Shown here piece after piece: positions 17,240 to 25,025 of a stretch of DNA of 64,000 bases. Below the pieces are notes generated by a model. It was not told the origin of the DNA. It worked only from the letters and a program-made list of their open reading frames with translations, and did not search any database. Position numbers and translations under genes: made by a program. Where the stretch lies: contig NZ_JBIVRB010000002.1 of assembly GCF_044755465.1 (NCBI RefSeq), positions 124,001 to 188,000 of the forward strand. The letters are read 5' to 3'. Source of the DNA: Peterkaempfera sp044755465 (lineage in GTDB: Bacteria; Actinomycetota; Actinomycetes; Streptomycetales; Streptomycetaceae). Position 1 is the stretch's first letter, and every line of letters starts with the position of its first letter.

Positions 17240-17273
17240 CCGCCGCCACCCGCCCGGGGGCCGGTGGCGGCGG
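17240..17273 (-). terminator. Hairpin downstream of the MFS gene
   Basis: A perfect 11-bp stem pairs 17240-17250 with 17263-17273, a few bases beyond the transporter stop codon. Confidence 0.65.
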
Positions 17274-17280
17274 TGGCGGT

Positions 17281-19089
17281 TCAGTCGGTCCGCTCGGGGC
17301 GCTCGCCCTCCTCGGGCACGACCAGCTCGCTGGGGGCGAGTCCGGCGCCGCTGGAGACGGCGGCCAGCTCGGAGCCGAGCGGCTCGGCGGCGGGCACCGG
17401 GTGCTTGCGGTCGATGCGACCGGTGAGCAGCGACGACAGCGCGGCGATGACGCAGGCGGCCACCGCGAACCAGAAGGCGATCACCAGGCCGTCGTGGAAC
17501 GGTCCGGAGATCAGGTGCGGGAAGAACTCCTTGCTGGTGACGCTCTTGCCGCCGTCCGGCAGGCTGCTGAGGCTGCTGCCGAGCAGCTCCTTCAGCGGGT
17601 TGTAGCCGAGGAAGGCGGCGAACAGCACCGCGATCGGCGGCAGCTGGGAGATCTGATCCGCCTGCGCGGCGGGGACGCCCTGCTGGACCAGTCCGTCGTG
17701 CATGGCGTGCGGCAGGCTGGTGGACAGGCCCGCGATCATCAGGCTGAAGAAGACGCCGATGGAGAGCACCATCGAGGAGTTCTGGAAGGTGGCGGTCATG
17801 CCGGCGCCGACGCCGCGCGACTGGGCGGGCACGGCGTTCATGATCTCGGCCCGGTTGGGGGAGGAGAACAGGCCGGAGCCTAGGCCGTTGACCAGCAGCA
17901 GCACCGCGAAGACGGGGTAGGAGAAGTCGGTCGGCAGCAGCATCAGGGCGACGAAGCTGGCGGCGGTGACCAGGGCGCCGGAGACGGTGAAGGACCGGGC
18001 GCCGTAGCGGTCGGAGAGCCAGCCGGACAGCGGCGCGGATATCAGGAAGCCGATGGTGAGCGGGATCATGTAGATGCCGGCCCAGAGCGGGGTCTTCTCG
18101 AAGCTGTAGCCGTGCAGCGGCAGCCAGATGCCCTGCAGCCAGATGATCAGCATGAACTGGAGGCCACCGCGGCCGAGCGCGGTGAGCAGGCTGGCGATGT
18201 TGCCGGCGGTGAAGGCGCGGACCCGGAAGAGCGAGAGCCGGAACAGCGGGTCGGCGACGGTCATCTCGATCCGGACGAACACCGCCAGCACCGCCGCGCC
18301 GCCGATCAGCGCGGCGAGCACCCACGGGTTGCTCCAGCCCATGGTGGAGGAGCCGTAGGGCTGGATGCCGTAGGTGATGCCGACCAGGATGGAGACCAGT
18401 CCGAGGGCGAAGGTGACATTGCCCCACCAGTCCATCCTGGCGCGGCGCCGGACGCCGGTGTCATGCAGCTTGAGGTACGCCCACACCGTGCCGAAGAGGC
18501 CGAACGGCACCGAGACCAGGAAGATCAGCTTCCAGCTGGTGGGCGCGAGCACGCCGCCCAGGATCAGCCCGATGAACGAGCCCGCGATGGCGGCCAGCGA
18601 GTTGATGCCCAGCGCGGTGCCGCGCTGATCGGCGGGGAAGGCGTCGGTGAGGATGGCCGTGGAGTTGGCGAACAGCAGCGCCCCGCCGATGCCCTGCACG
18701 ATCCGCCAGCCGATCAGCCAGAGCGCGCCCGCGCTGCCGCCGAACCAGGTGATCGAGAGCATGATCGAGCAGAAGGTGAAGACGGCGAAGCCCATGTTGT
18801 ACATGCGGACCCGGCCGAACATGTCGCCGAGTCTGCCGAAGGTCACCACCAGCACCGCCGTGACCACCATGAAGCCCATGAGCATCCACAGCAGGTAGCT
18901 GGTGTTGGCCGAGTCGAGCGGGTCGAGATGGATGCCGCGGAAGATGTCCGGGAGTGCGATGAGCACGATCGACTGGTTGATCATCACCATCAGCACACCG
19001 AGCGTGGTGTTGGACAGTGCGATCCACTTGTAGTGGGGGCTCAGCCCGTTCGGCTGGGGTGGTTGTGATGTCCGGTCGGCTATGGCCAC
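17281..19089 (-). CDS. DHA2-type MFS drug transporter
   Basis: The protein is 602 residues, the length of 14-helix DHA2 antiporters. The first helix LSNTTLGVLMVMINQSIVLIALPDIFRGI, the motif A loop GRLGDMFGRVRMYNMGF, and the motif C-like GSFIGLILGGVLA are visible. A long extracytoplasmic loop (about 455-530) separates the last helices. It would export drugs or toxic metabolites with proton antiport. The start is GTG 19089 after GGAGGAG. It is a clear paralogue of the transporter at 25022-26899, sharing for example the stretch QFMLIIWLQGIWLPLHGY. No regulator gene adjoins it, but an AT-richer promoter region at 19140-19200 contains a small inverted repeat. Confidence 0.93.
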   Translation of the reverse strand: MAIADRTSQPPQPNGLSPHYKWIALSNTTLGVLMVMINQSIVLIALPDIFRGIHLDPLDSANTSYLLWMLMGFMVVTAVLVVTFGRLGDMFGRVRMYNMGFAVFTFCSIMLSITWFGGSAGALWLIGWRIVQGIGGALLFANSTAILTDAFPADQRGTALGINSLAAIAGSFIGLILGGVLAPTSWKLIFLVSVPFGLFGTVWAYLKLHDTGVRRRARMDWWGNVTFALGLVSILVGITYGIQPYGSSTMGWSNPWVLAALIGGAAVLAVFVRIEMTVADPLFRLSLFRVRAFTAGNIASLLTALGRGGLQFMLIIWLQGIWLPLHGYSFEKTPLWAGIYMIPLTIGFLISAPLSGWLSDRYGARSFTVSGALVTAASFVALMLLPTDFSYPVFAVLLLVNGLGSGLFSSPNRAEIMNAVPAQSRGVGAGMTATFQNSSMVLSIGVFFSLMIAGLSTSLPHAMHDGLVQQGVPAAQADQISQLPPIAVLFAAFLGYNPLKELLGSSLSSLPDGGKSVTSKEFFPHLISGPFHDGLVIAFWFAVAACVIAALSSLLTGRIDRKHPVPAAEPLGSELAAVSSGAGLAPSELVVPEEGERPERTD

Positions 19090-19154
19090 TGCGGGTGTAC
19101 TCCTCCGCCTGCGACTGCTGCGCGTCGGCGAGTGCAGGCCGTGGGATGTAGTTA

Positions 19155-19169
19155 GTTGTCGGAGGCAAC
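19155..19169. promoter_or_regulatory. Weak inverted repeat in the MFS promoter region
   Basis: GTTG-N7-CAAC lies in an AT-rich pocket 66-80 bp upstream of the transporter start. The form suits a MarR-type operator but the arms are only 4 bp. Confidence 0.3.
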
Positions 19170-19239
19170 CTTATCGCGTGTATGTGACATCTACATGACC
19201 GGGGTGGGGTGCGGCAAGGGCGCACACGCCCGGGGCGCA

Positions 19240-21678
19240 CTACTCCGGTACGGCGCGCGCCGACACCGTGATCTCGCTCCACACCTGCTTGCCGCCGCCC
19301 ATCGGCAGCGAACCGAACGTCCCGGACACCGCCTCGACCAGCATGATTCCCCGCCCGCCGGTCGCCTCCCAGCCGATGTTGGCCGGCTTCACCGGGGACC
19401 GCGGCGAGGCGTCCGTCACCGCGATCCGCAGCCGGTCGCCCACATGGGTGAGGTCCAGCCGTACCGGCCCCTGGGTGTGCACCAGCGCATTGGTGACCAG
19501 CTCCGAGACCACCAGCAGCGGCGCGTCCGCCTCCTCCGCGAGCCCCCAGGAGGAGAGCGTGCGGGCCACGAAGCGGCGGGCGTGCGAGACCGCCTCCGGC
19601 AGCCGCCACACCGTCCACCCGGCCCGTACCGGCAGCGACCCCATCCCGTCGTAGCGCAGCAGCAGCACCGCCACGTCGTCGTCGCGCCGGGTCGCGTCGC
19701 CGAGCAGGGTGTCCGCCACCTGCTCCACATCACCGGCCTCGGTACGGCCCAGCGTCGCGCAGAGCCGGCCCAGACCGTCGTCCAGCGTCAGCGTGCGGGA
19801 CTCCACCAGGCCGTCGGTGGTCAGCACCAGCAGCGTGCCGGGCAGCAGCGCCAGCGGCGTGATCGGGAAGTGCGCGTCCTCCAGCACGCCCAGCGGCGGC
19901 CCGCCCTCGGCCACCACCACCTCGGTACGGCCGTCCGGCAGCCGCAGCACCGGCGGGATGTGCCCCGCCCGCGCGCACCAGGCGCTGCCCTCCTCCATGT
20001 CGACCACCACGTAGCAGCAGGTCGCGAAGAGGTCGGTGCCCATCCCGACCAACAGCCGGTTGGCGTGCGAGACCACCACGTCGGCCGGGTGCCCCTCCAC
20101 CGCGTACGCCCGGATGGCCGTCCGCATCTGGCCCATCAGCGTCGCCGCCCCGGCGTTGTGCCCCTGCACATCACCGATCACCAGCGCCACCCGCCCGTCG
20201 GTCAGCGGGATCACGTCGTACCAGTCGCCGCCCACCTCCAACCCGGCCGTCGCGGGCAGATAGCGGGCGACCGCCACCCCGCCGGGCAGCTGCGGCAGCC
20301 GGCGCGGCAGCAGCGCGCGTTGCAGGGTGCCGATCAGCTCGTGCTCCGCGTCCAGCGTGTGGGCGCGCTCCAGCGCCTGCCCGGCCAGCGCGGCGGCGGC
20401 CGTCAGCAGCGCCCGCTCGTCGGAGCTGAAGGTGTGCGGCTGCTCCCAGCCCAGCAGGCAGGCGCCCACCACCCGGCCGGCGGCGGGCAGCGGCAGCAGC
20501 GCGAGGCCGCCCGGACCCATCTCGGACAGTCCCGGCTCCAGCGGCGCGCCCGCCGGCCAGAACGAGGGGCGGCCGTCGCGCAGCGCCGACTCCAGAGTCG
20601 GCATCGCGCGCGCCGGCGCGTCGGGCCACTCCGAGCGCCACTCCGCGCGCCACACGTCCGGCCAGGCCTCCGGCTCCGGCGGGTCCAGCAGGGTCGCCAC
20701 CAGCCGGTCCGCCTCCAGCTCCGCCAGCGCCACCCGGTCGGCGCCCAGCGGGTGGCGCAGCGCGCTGACCATCGCCCGGCCGACGTCCTGCACGGTGACC
20801 GCCGTCGCCAGGGTGGTCGCCAGCCGCTGCACCCGGGAGATGTCGTCCACCCCCGGCCGCAGCCGGGAGGCGTCCGCGACACTGCCCAGCAGCCGGGTGG
20901 GCAGCCCGTCGGCGCCCGGGGTGACCTCGCTGCGCAGCCGCAGCCAGGTCAGCTCGCCGTTGCCCCGGCGGACCCGGAACTCCAGGTCGCGCCCGGTGGC
21001 GCGCGGCCCCGGGTCCATCACCGACATCAGGGCGGGCAGATCCTCCGGCACGGTCAGGCCGAGCAGCGTCTCCACCCGGCCGTCGAACTCCGCCGGGGCC
21101 AGCCCGAACAGCTCCAGCACCCGGGCGTCCGCCTCCAGCCGGCCGGTGGCCAGCGTCAGCGCGAAGGTGCCCGCGCCGTTGCCGCGCGTCTCGGGGCGGG
21201 GCGGCGCCAGCGACTCGTCGGCCGCGATCCGGTCCGCGAACAGCGCCAGCAGCGCCCGGTACTCCTCGTCGAACCCGTCGCGGTCCTCGTCCACCACCAG
21301 CAGGCAGCCGCCGGTGCTCCGGCCGCCCGCCACCAGCGGCAGCACCGCCAGCGCGACCTCCCCGGTCAGCGCCGGCCCGTACTGCCCCCCGGCGACCGCC
21401 GCCGGGGCCAGCCAGAGCGGGCGCCCCGCCTCGTGCGCGGCGGCGAGCGGGGAGCGGCCGGGCACCGGGTACTCGCGGCGCAGCCCGTACAGCGCCCGGG
21501 GCACCCCGGCCTCCTCGACCAGGCTCAGCTCCCCGGCGTGCTCCCGGGTCGCGTACACGGCTGCCAGCGTGGCCCCCGTCGCGACCAGGAGCTGCTCCAC
21601 CACCGCCCGCAGCGGCACCGCCGCGTCGACCCCCGCGCGCAGCGACCGCCGGGCCAGGTCGGCGCGCAGCGGTCTCAC
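19240..21678 (-). CDS. GAF/PAS/GAF-SpoIIE phosphatase with anti-sigma HATPase
   Basis: The protein is 812 residues from GTG 21678, which has GGAGAG 7 nt upstream; an in-frame GTG at 21708 is possible. Order of domains: a GAF-like sensor (about 10-190), a PAS-like region (FALTLATGRLEADARVLELFG), a second GAF, a PP2C/SpoIIE phosphatase, and a C-terminal HATPase. Phosphatase metal ligands are seen in VGGDWYDVIP, VIGDVQGHN, LTTDGLVES and DDDVAVLLLR. The ATPase N-box is VVSELVTNALVHTQG, as in RsbW-type anti-sigma factors. Such proteins dephosphorylate anti-sigma-factor antagonists and may phosphorylate them through the HATPase. It is transcribed away from a similar protein at 21950-24370. Confidence 0.9.
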   Translation of the reverse strand: MRPLRADLARRSLRAGVDAAVPLRAVVEQLLVATGATLAAVYATREHAGELSLVEEAGVPRALYGLRREYPVPGRSPLAAAHEAGRPLWLAPAAVAGGQYGPALTGEVALAVLPLVAGGRSTGGCLLVVDEDRDGFDEEYRALLALFADRIAADESLAPPRPETRGNGAGTFALTLATGRLEADARVLELFGLAPAEFDGRVETLLGLTVPEDLPALMSVMDPGPRATGRDLEFRVRRGNGELTWLRLRSEVTPGADGLPTRLLGSVADASRLRPGVDDISRVQRLATTLATAVTVQDVGRAMVSALRHPLGADRVALAELEADRLVATLLDPPEPEAWPDVWRAEWRSEWPDAPARAMPTLESALRDGRPSFWPAGAPLEPGLSEMGPGGLALLPLPAAGRVVGACLLGWEQPHTFSSDERALLTAAAALAGQALERAHTLDAEHELIGTLQRALLPRRLPQLPGGVAVARYLPATAGLEVGGDWYDVIPLTDGRVALVIGDVQGHNAGAATLMGQMRTAIRAYAVEGHPADVVVSHANRLLVGMGTDLFATCCYVVVDMEEGSAWCARAGHIPPVLRLPDGRTEVVVAEGGPPLGVLEDAHFPITPLALLPGTLLVLTTDGLVESRTLTLDDGLGRLCATLGRTEAGDVEQVADTLLGDATRRDDDVAVLLLRYDGMGSLPVRAGWTVWRLPEAVSHARRFVARTLSSWGLAEEADAPLLVVSELVTNALVHTQGPVRLDLTHVGDRLRIAVTDASPRSPVKPANIGWEATGGRGIMLVEAVSGTFGSLPMGGGKQVWSEITVSARAVPE

Positions 21679-21949
21679 CCCGCGTCTCTCCGTCTGCTCC
21701 CCGGCCACATGGTCATTACATCGCCTCCGGCCCCCCGGCGCAGCCGGATGGACCGGTTCCGTTACACCCCGATCGGCCCTGCGCGGCAGGGGCGCACGCC
21801 GGTGCGCGCGGCGCGGCCCGGCGCCCGTGCACCGGCCCGCGCCGGGCCCGCGTCGGCCGCCCCGCCGACCGGCCGCCGAGTTGAGCGGCTGCGGCCCAGG
21901 GGAGACGCTGGGAGCACCGACCACCCCGACCGGTGCGGAATGGGCAGCG
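21679..21949. other. Divergent promoter region between two SpoIIE genes
   Basis: This 271-bp region separates the two head-to-head phosphatase genes. It is very GC-rich except for GATGTAATGACC near 21712-21723, a likely promoter core for the leftward gene. I see no clear operator. Confidence 0.4.
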
Positions 21950-24370
21950 ATGGAGACGCACGGCAGCGACCCCCGGGACCAGCCCGGCGATCGTCGCTGG
22001 CCGGCGGAGCCGGCGACGGCCACCGCCGACCCCCGCGGCGTCCTGACCGGGTGGAGCGAGAGCGCCCGGCTGCTGCTCGGCCACACCGCCGACCAGGCGG
22101 TGGGCCGGCCCGCCGCCGACCTGCTCGGCACCGAGCCGCCGCGCGAAGCGCTGCGGGCCTGCGCCGCCCACCGCCCATGGCGCGGCCTGCTGCGGCTGCG
22201 GCACCTGGCCGGGCATTGGCTCGCGGTCGAGGTGCGCATCGAACCGCTGCTGGACGGCGCCGGGCGGCTGCTGGCCCACCAGCTGTTCGCCCTCCCGGTG
22301 GAGCGGCTGCGCTCCGAGCAGGATCTGACGCTGCTGGAGTGGTCCTTCGACCAGTCGCCCGCCCAGTTCGCCACCTACGACCTGGAACTGCGGCGGCGCT
22401 GGATCAACGACACGGCCTGCCGGGCGTTCAAGATCCGCAAGGCCGACGTGCGGGGGTTCCGCCTGGAGGAGGGCAACCGGGGCGCGGTCAGCGCCGAGTA
22501 CCTGCGGCGGCTGCGGCAGGTGCTCGAAACCGGGCTGCCCGTCCACTTCGAGAGCCGCACCCGCAAGCCCGGCATGCCCGACGCCATCGCCTGGGACACC
22601 TGGCTCTGGCCGGTGCGCGACCTGGCCGGGCAGCTGTGCGGCGTCTCCGTCGCGTCGATCGACGGCACCGAGCAGCAGCTGGCCCGCGACCGGCTCGCCC
22701 TGCTCAACGAGGCCGGCATCCGGATCGGCAGCACCCTGGACGTGGTGCAGACCGCCCAGGAGCTGACCGACATGGCGGTGCCCCGGCTCGCCGACTTCGC
22801 CAGCGTCGACCTGCTGGAGGGCCTGTGGCAGGGCGAGGAGCCGGTGCCGGGGCCGATCGCCGGACCGGTGGCGATGCGCCGCGCCGCGCACCGCTCGGCC
22901 ACCGGGGAGTGCCCCGGCGTCGGGGCGATCACCGCGTACGCCCCCGGCTCGCCGCCCGCCGACTGCCTGGCCACCGGCCGGTCCGCCCTGCTCGGCGCCG
23001 CCGACCCGGCCTTCGTCCGCTGGCCGGCCGACCACCCCGGGTCGGCCGACCGGAGGCACGGCCGTGGGCAGCACTCGATGATGGTGGTGCCGCTGAGCGC
23101 GCGCGGTGCGCTGCTCGGCGTGGCCGTCTTCACCCGCAGCGCCCACCCGGAGCCGTTCGTCCAGGACGACCTGCTGCTGGCCGAGGAGCTGGTCGCCCGC
23201 GCCTCGCTCTGCGTGGACAACGCCCGCCGCTTCACCCGCGAGCACACCACCGCGCTGGCCCTCCAGCGCAGCCTGCTGCCGCAGCGGCTGCCCGGCCAGG
23301 CGGCCGTCGAGGTCGCCTTCCGCTACCTGCCCGCCGGCTCCCAGGCGGGCGTCGGCGGCGACTGGTTCGATGTGGTGCCGCTCTCCGGGACCAGGGTCGC
23401 GCTGGTGGTCGGGGACGTGGTCGGGCACGGCATCCAGGCGTCCGCCACCATGGGCCGGCTGCGTACGGCGGTCCGCACCCTGGCCGACGTCGACCTGCCG
23501 CCGGACGAACTGCTCACCCACCTGGACGACCTGGTCTCCCATCTGGCCGCCGACGAGGACCGGGTCACCGACCCGGCCTCCGAGGGCGGCGGCGACGTCG
23601 GCGCGACCTGCCTGTATGCGGTCTACGACCCGGTCTCCCGCAGCTGCTGCCTGGCCAGCGCGGGCCACCCGGTGCCCGCCGTCGTCGCTCCGGACGGCAC
23701 GGTGGACTTCTTCGACGTGGCCCCCGGGCCGCCGCTGGGCCTGGGCGGGCTGCCCTTCGAGGCGGCCGAGCGGCAGTTGCCCGAAGGCAGCCTGCTGGTG
23801 CTGTACACCGACGGCCTGATCGAGTCCCGCGACCGGGACGTGGACGAGGGGCTGGCCGAGCTGCGCCGGGTGCTGGCCATCCCGGCCGCCTCGCTGGAGG
23901 CCACCTGCGACCAGGTGCTCCGGGCCCTGCTGCCGGGCCGGCCGAGCGACGACGTGGCGCTGCTGATCGCCCGTACCCTGGCCTTCGATCCGGCGCGGGT
24001 GGCGACCTGGGAGGTGCCGTACGATCCGGCGGCGGTCGCGGAGGTGCGGGCGGCGGCCGGGCAGCGGCTGGCCGAATGGGGGCTGGTCGAGGCCGGGTTC
24101 ATCACCGAGCTGGTGGTGAGCGAGCTGGTCACCAACGCGATCCGGTACGGCCGGCCGCCGATCCGGCTGCGGCTGATCCGCGACGACCACGCCCTGGTCT
24201 GCGAGGTCTCCGACACCAGCAGCACCGCCCCCCATCTGCGCCGGGCCCGGGTCTTCGACGAGGGCGGCCGGGGCCTGCTGCTGGTCGCCCAGCTCACCCA
24301 GCGCTGGGGCACCCGGCAGGCGTCCACCGGCAAGACCATCTGGGCCGAGCAGGCACTGCCGCCACTCTGA
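21950..24370 (+). CDS. PAS/PAS/GAF-SpoIIE phosphatase with anti-sigma HATPase
   Basis: The protein is 806 residues if it starts at ATG 21950; the ribosome site is weak, so the start is uncertain. A PAS domain near the N-terminus (GVLTGWSESARLLLGHTADQ, about 30-105) is followed by a second PAS (WSFDQSPAQFATYDLELRRRW, about 130-245), a GAF domain (about 260-425), the SpoIIE phosphatase (about 440-650) with GVGGDWFDVVP, VVGDVVGHG, LYTDGLIESRD and SDDVALLIAR, and a HATPase with VVSELVTNAIRYGRPP. The layout is that of a stress or developmental switch acting on anti-sigma antagonists. It lies back to back with a similar protein but has a different sensor composition. Confidence 0.88.
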   Translation: METHGSDPRDQPGDRRWPAEPATATADPRGVLTGWSESARLLLGHTADQAVGRPAADLLGTEPPREALRACAAHRPWRGLLRLRHLAGHWLAVEVRIEPLLDGAGRLLAHQLFALPVERLRSEQDLTLLEWSFDQSPAQFATYDLELRRRWINDTACRAFKIRKADVRGFRLEEGNRGAVSAEYLRRLRQVLETGLPVHFESRTRKPGMPDAIAWDTWLWPVRDLAGQLCGVSVASIDGTEQQLARDRLALLNEAGIRIGSTLDVVQTAQELTDMAVPRLADFASVDLLEGLWQGEEPVPGPIAGPVAMRRAAHRSATGECPGVGAITAYAPGSPPADCLATGRSALLGAADPAFVRWPADHPGSADRRHGRGQHSMMVVPLSARGALLGVAVFTRSAHPEPFVQDDLLLAEELVARASLCVDNARRFTREHTTALALQRSLLPQRLPGQAAVEVAFRYLPAGSQAGVGGDWFDVVPLSGTRVALVVGDVVGHGIQASATMGRLRTAVRTLADVDLPPDELLTHLDDLVSHLAADEDRVTDPASEGGGDVGATCLYAVYDPVSRSCCLASAGHPVPAVVAPDGTVDFFDVAPGPPLGLGGLPFEAAERQLPEGSLLVLYTDGLIESRDRDVDEGLAELRRVLAIPAASLEATCDQVLRALLPGRPSDDVALLIARTLAFDPARVATWEVPYDPAAVAEVRAAAGQRLAEWGLVEAGFITELVVSELVTNAIRYGRPPIRLRLIRDDHALVCEVSDTSSTAPHLRRARVFDEGGRGLLLVAQLTQRWGTRQASTGKTIWAEQALPPL

Positions 24371-24470
24371 CGCCCGTACGCGCGCTCGCGTAGGCGGCCG
24401 CCGCGCGGCTCGACGAGGACGGGCCGCTCCCTCGCGGGGCTGATGTGCCGAGGGGCGGTGCGGGCTGGGC

Positions 24471-24492
24471 GCGCGCGGTTCCTGGCGCCCCC
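24471..24492 (+). repeat. Short dispersed GC repeat (GCGCGGTTCCT type)
   Basis: GCGCGCGGTTCCTGGCGCCC lies after the phosphatase gene. Close relatives occur in a cluster at 37684-37842. Motifs of this type are common between Streptomyces genes. Confidence 0.55.
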
Positions 24493-24537
24493 GGCGGGGC
24501 GTCCAGGCGGTGTACGGAGCGGTGGGGCGGAGTGGGG

Positions 24538-24573
24538 GTAGTTACGACAGATTGATTAACCTATTGTTACTAC
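24538..24573. promoter_or_regulatory. Candidate MarR operator
   Basis: GTAGTTAC (24538-24545) and GTTACTAC (24566-24573) are inverted copies with 7 of 8 bases matching. They enclose an AT-rich core with TTGATTAACC, just before the marR start codon at 24576. This is the most AT-rich DNA nearby. Confidence 0.5.
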
Positions 24574-24575
24574 TC

Positions 24576-25025
24576 ATGGATGAGACCGGAACACCCCCTG
24601 ATGACGCCGTCGAGGTCGCCGCAGCGCTGCGGCTCGCCGTCGGCCGGATCGCCCGCCGGGTGCGGCAGGCCCACACGGTGGGCGAGCTGACCCTCTCCGA
24701 GGCGTCCGTGCTCTCCCGGCTGGACCGGGAGGGCGCGGACTCCCCGGGGGCGCTCGCGGAGACGGAGCGGGTGCGCCCGCAGGCCATGGCGGCCACGCTG
24801 GCCGGGCTGGAGGAACGCGGCCTGGTGAGCCGCCGTCAGGACCCGGCCGACGGCCGCCGCGCGGTGGTGTCGGTGACGGACACCGGCCGCAAGGTGCTGG
24901 CCGACCGGCGCTCGGAGTCGGTGCAGCGGCTGGCCGCCCTGCTGGACCAGGAGTTCACCCCCACCGAGCGGCGGCAGATGCTCGCGCTGCTGCCGCTGCT
25001 GGACCGCCTCGCGGAGCGGCTGTGA
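24576..25025 (+). CDS. MarR family transcriptional regulator
   Basis: The protein is 149 residues from ATG 24576. The winged helix is clear: LTLSEASVLSRLDREGADSP, recognition helix region RVRPQAMAATLAGLEERGLV, wing SRRQDPADGRRAVVSVTDTGRKVL, then a C-terminal dimerisation helix FTPTERRQMLALLPLLDRLAERL. Its TGA overlaps the GTG of the drug transporter gene by 4 bp (GTGA), so it is translationally coupled to the pump it probably represses. The inverted repeat just upstream is a plausible autoregulatory site. The TATTGT hexamer 8 nt before the ATG suggests a very short or absent leader. Confidence 0.93.
   Translation: MDETGTPPDDAVEVAAALRLAVGRIARRVRQAHTVGELTLSEASVLSRLDREGADSPGALAETERVRPQAMAATLAGLEERGLVSRRQDPADGRRAVVSVTDTGRKVLADRRSESVQRLAALLDQEFTPTERRQMLALLPLLDRLAERL

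Noticed and set aside
17229..17240. GTTCGAGTCC, like a tRNA T-loop
   Set aside because: No acceptor stem, anticodon arm or D arm can be folded around it. It is part of the flank of a terminator stem.
19156..24393. Open frame of about 1745 codons on the plus strand
   Set aside because: It runs antisense to the leftward SpoIIE gene and in a shifted frame across the rightward one. It is Arg/Pro/Gln/His-rich with no domain; the long frame is an effect of high GC.
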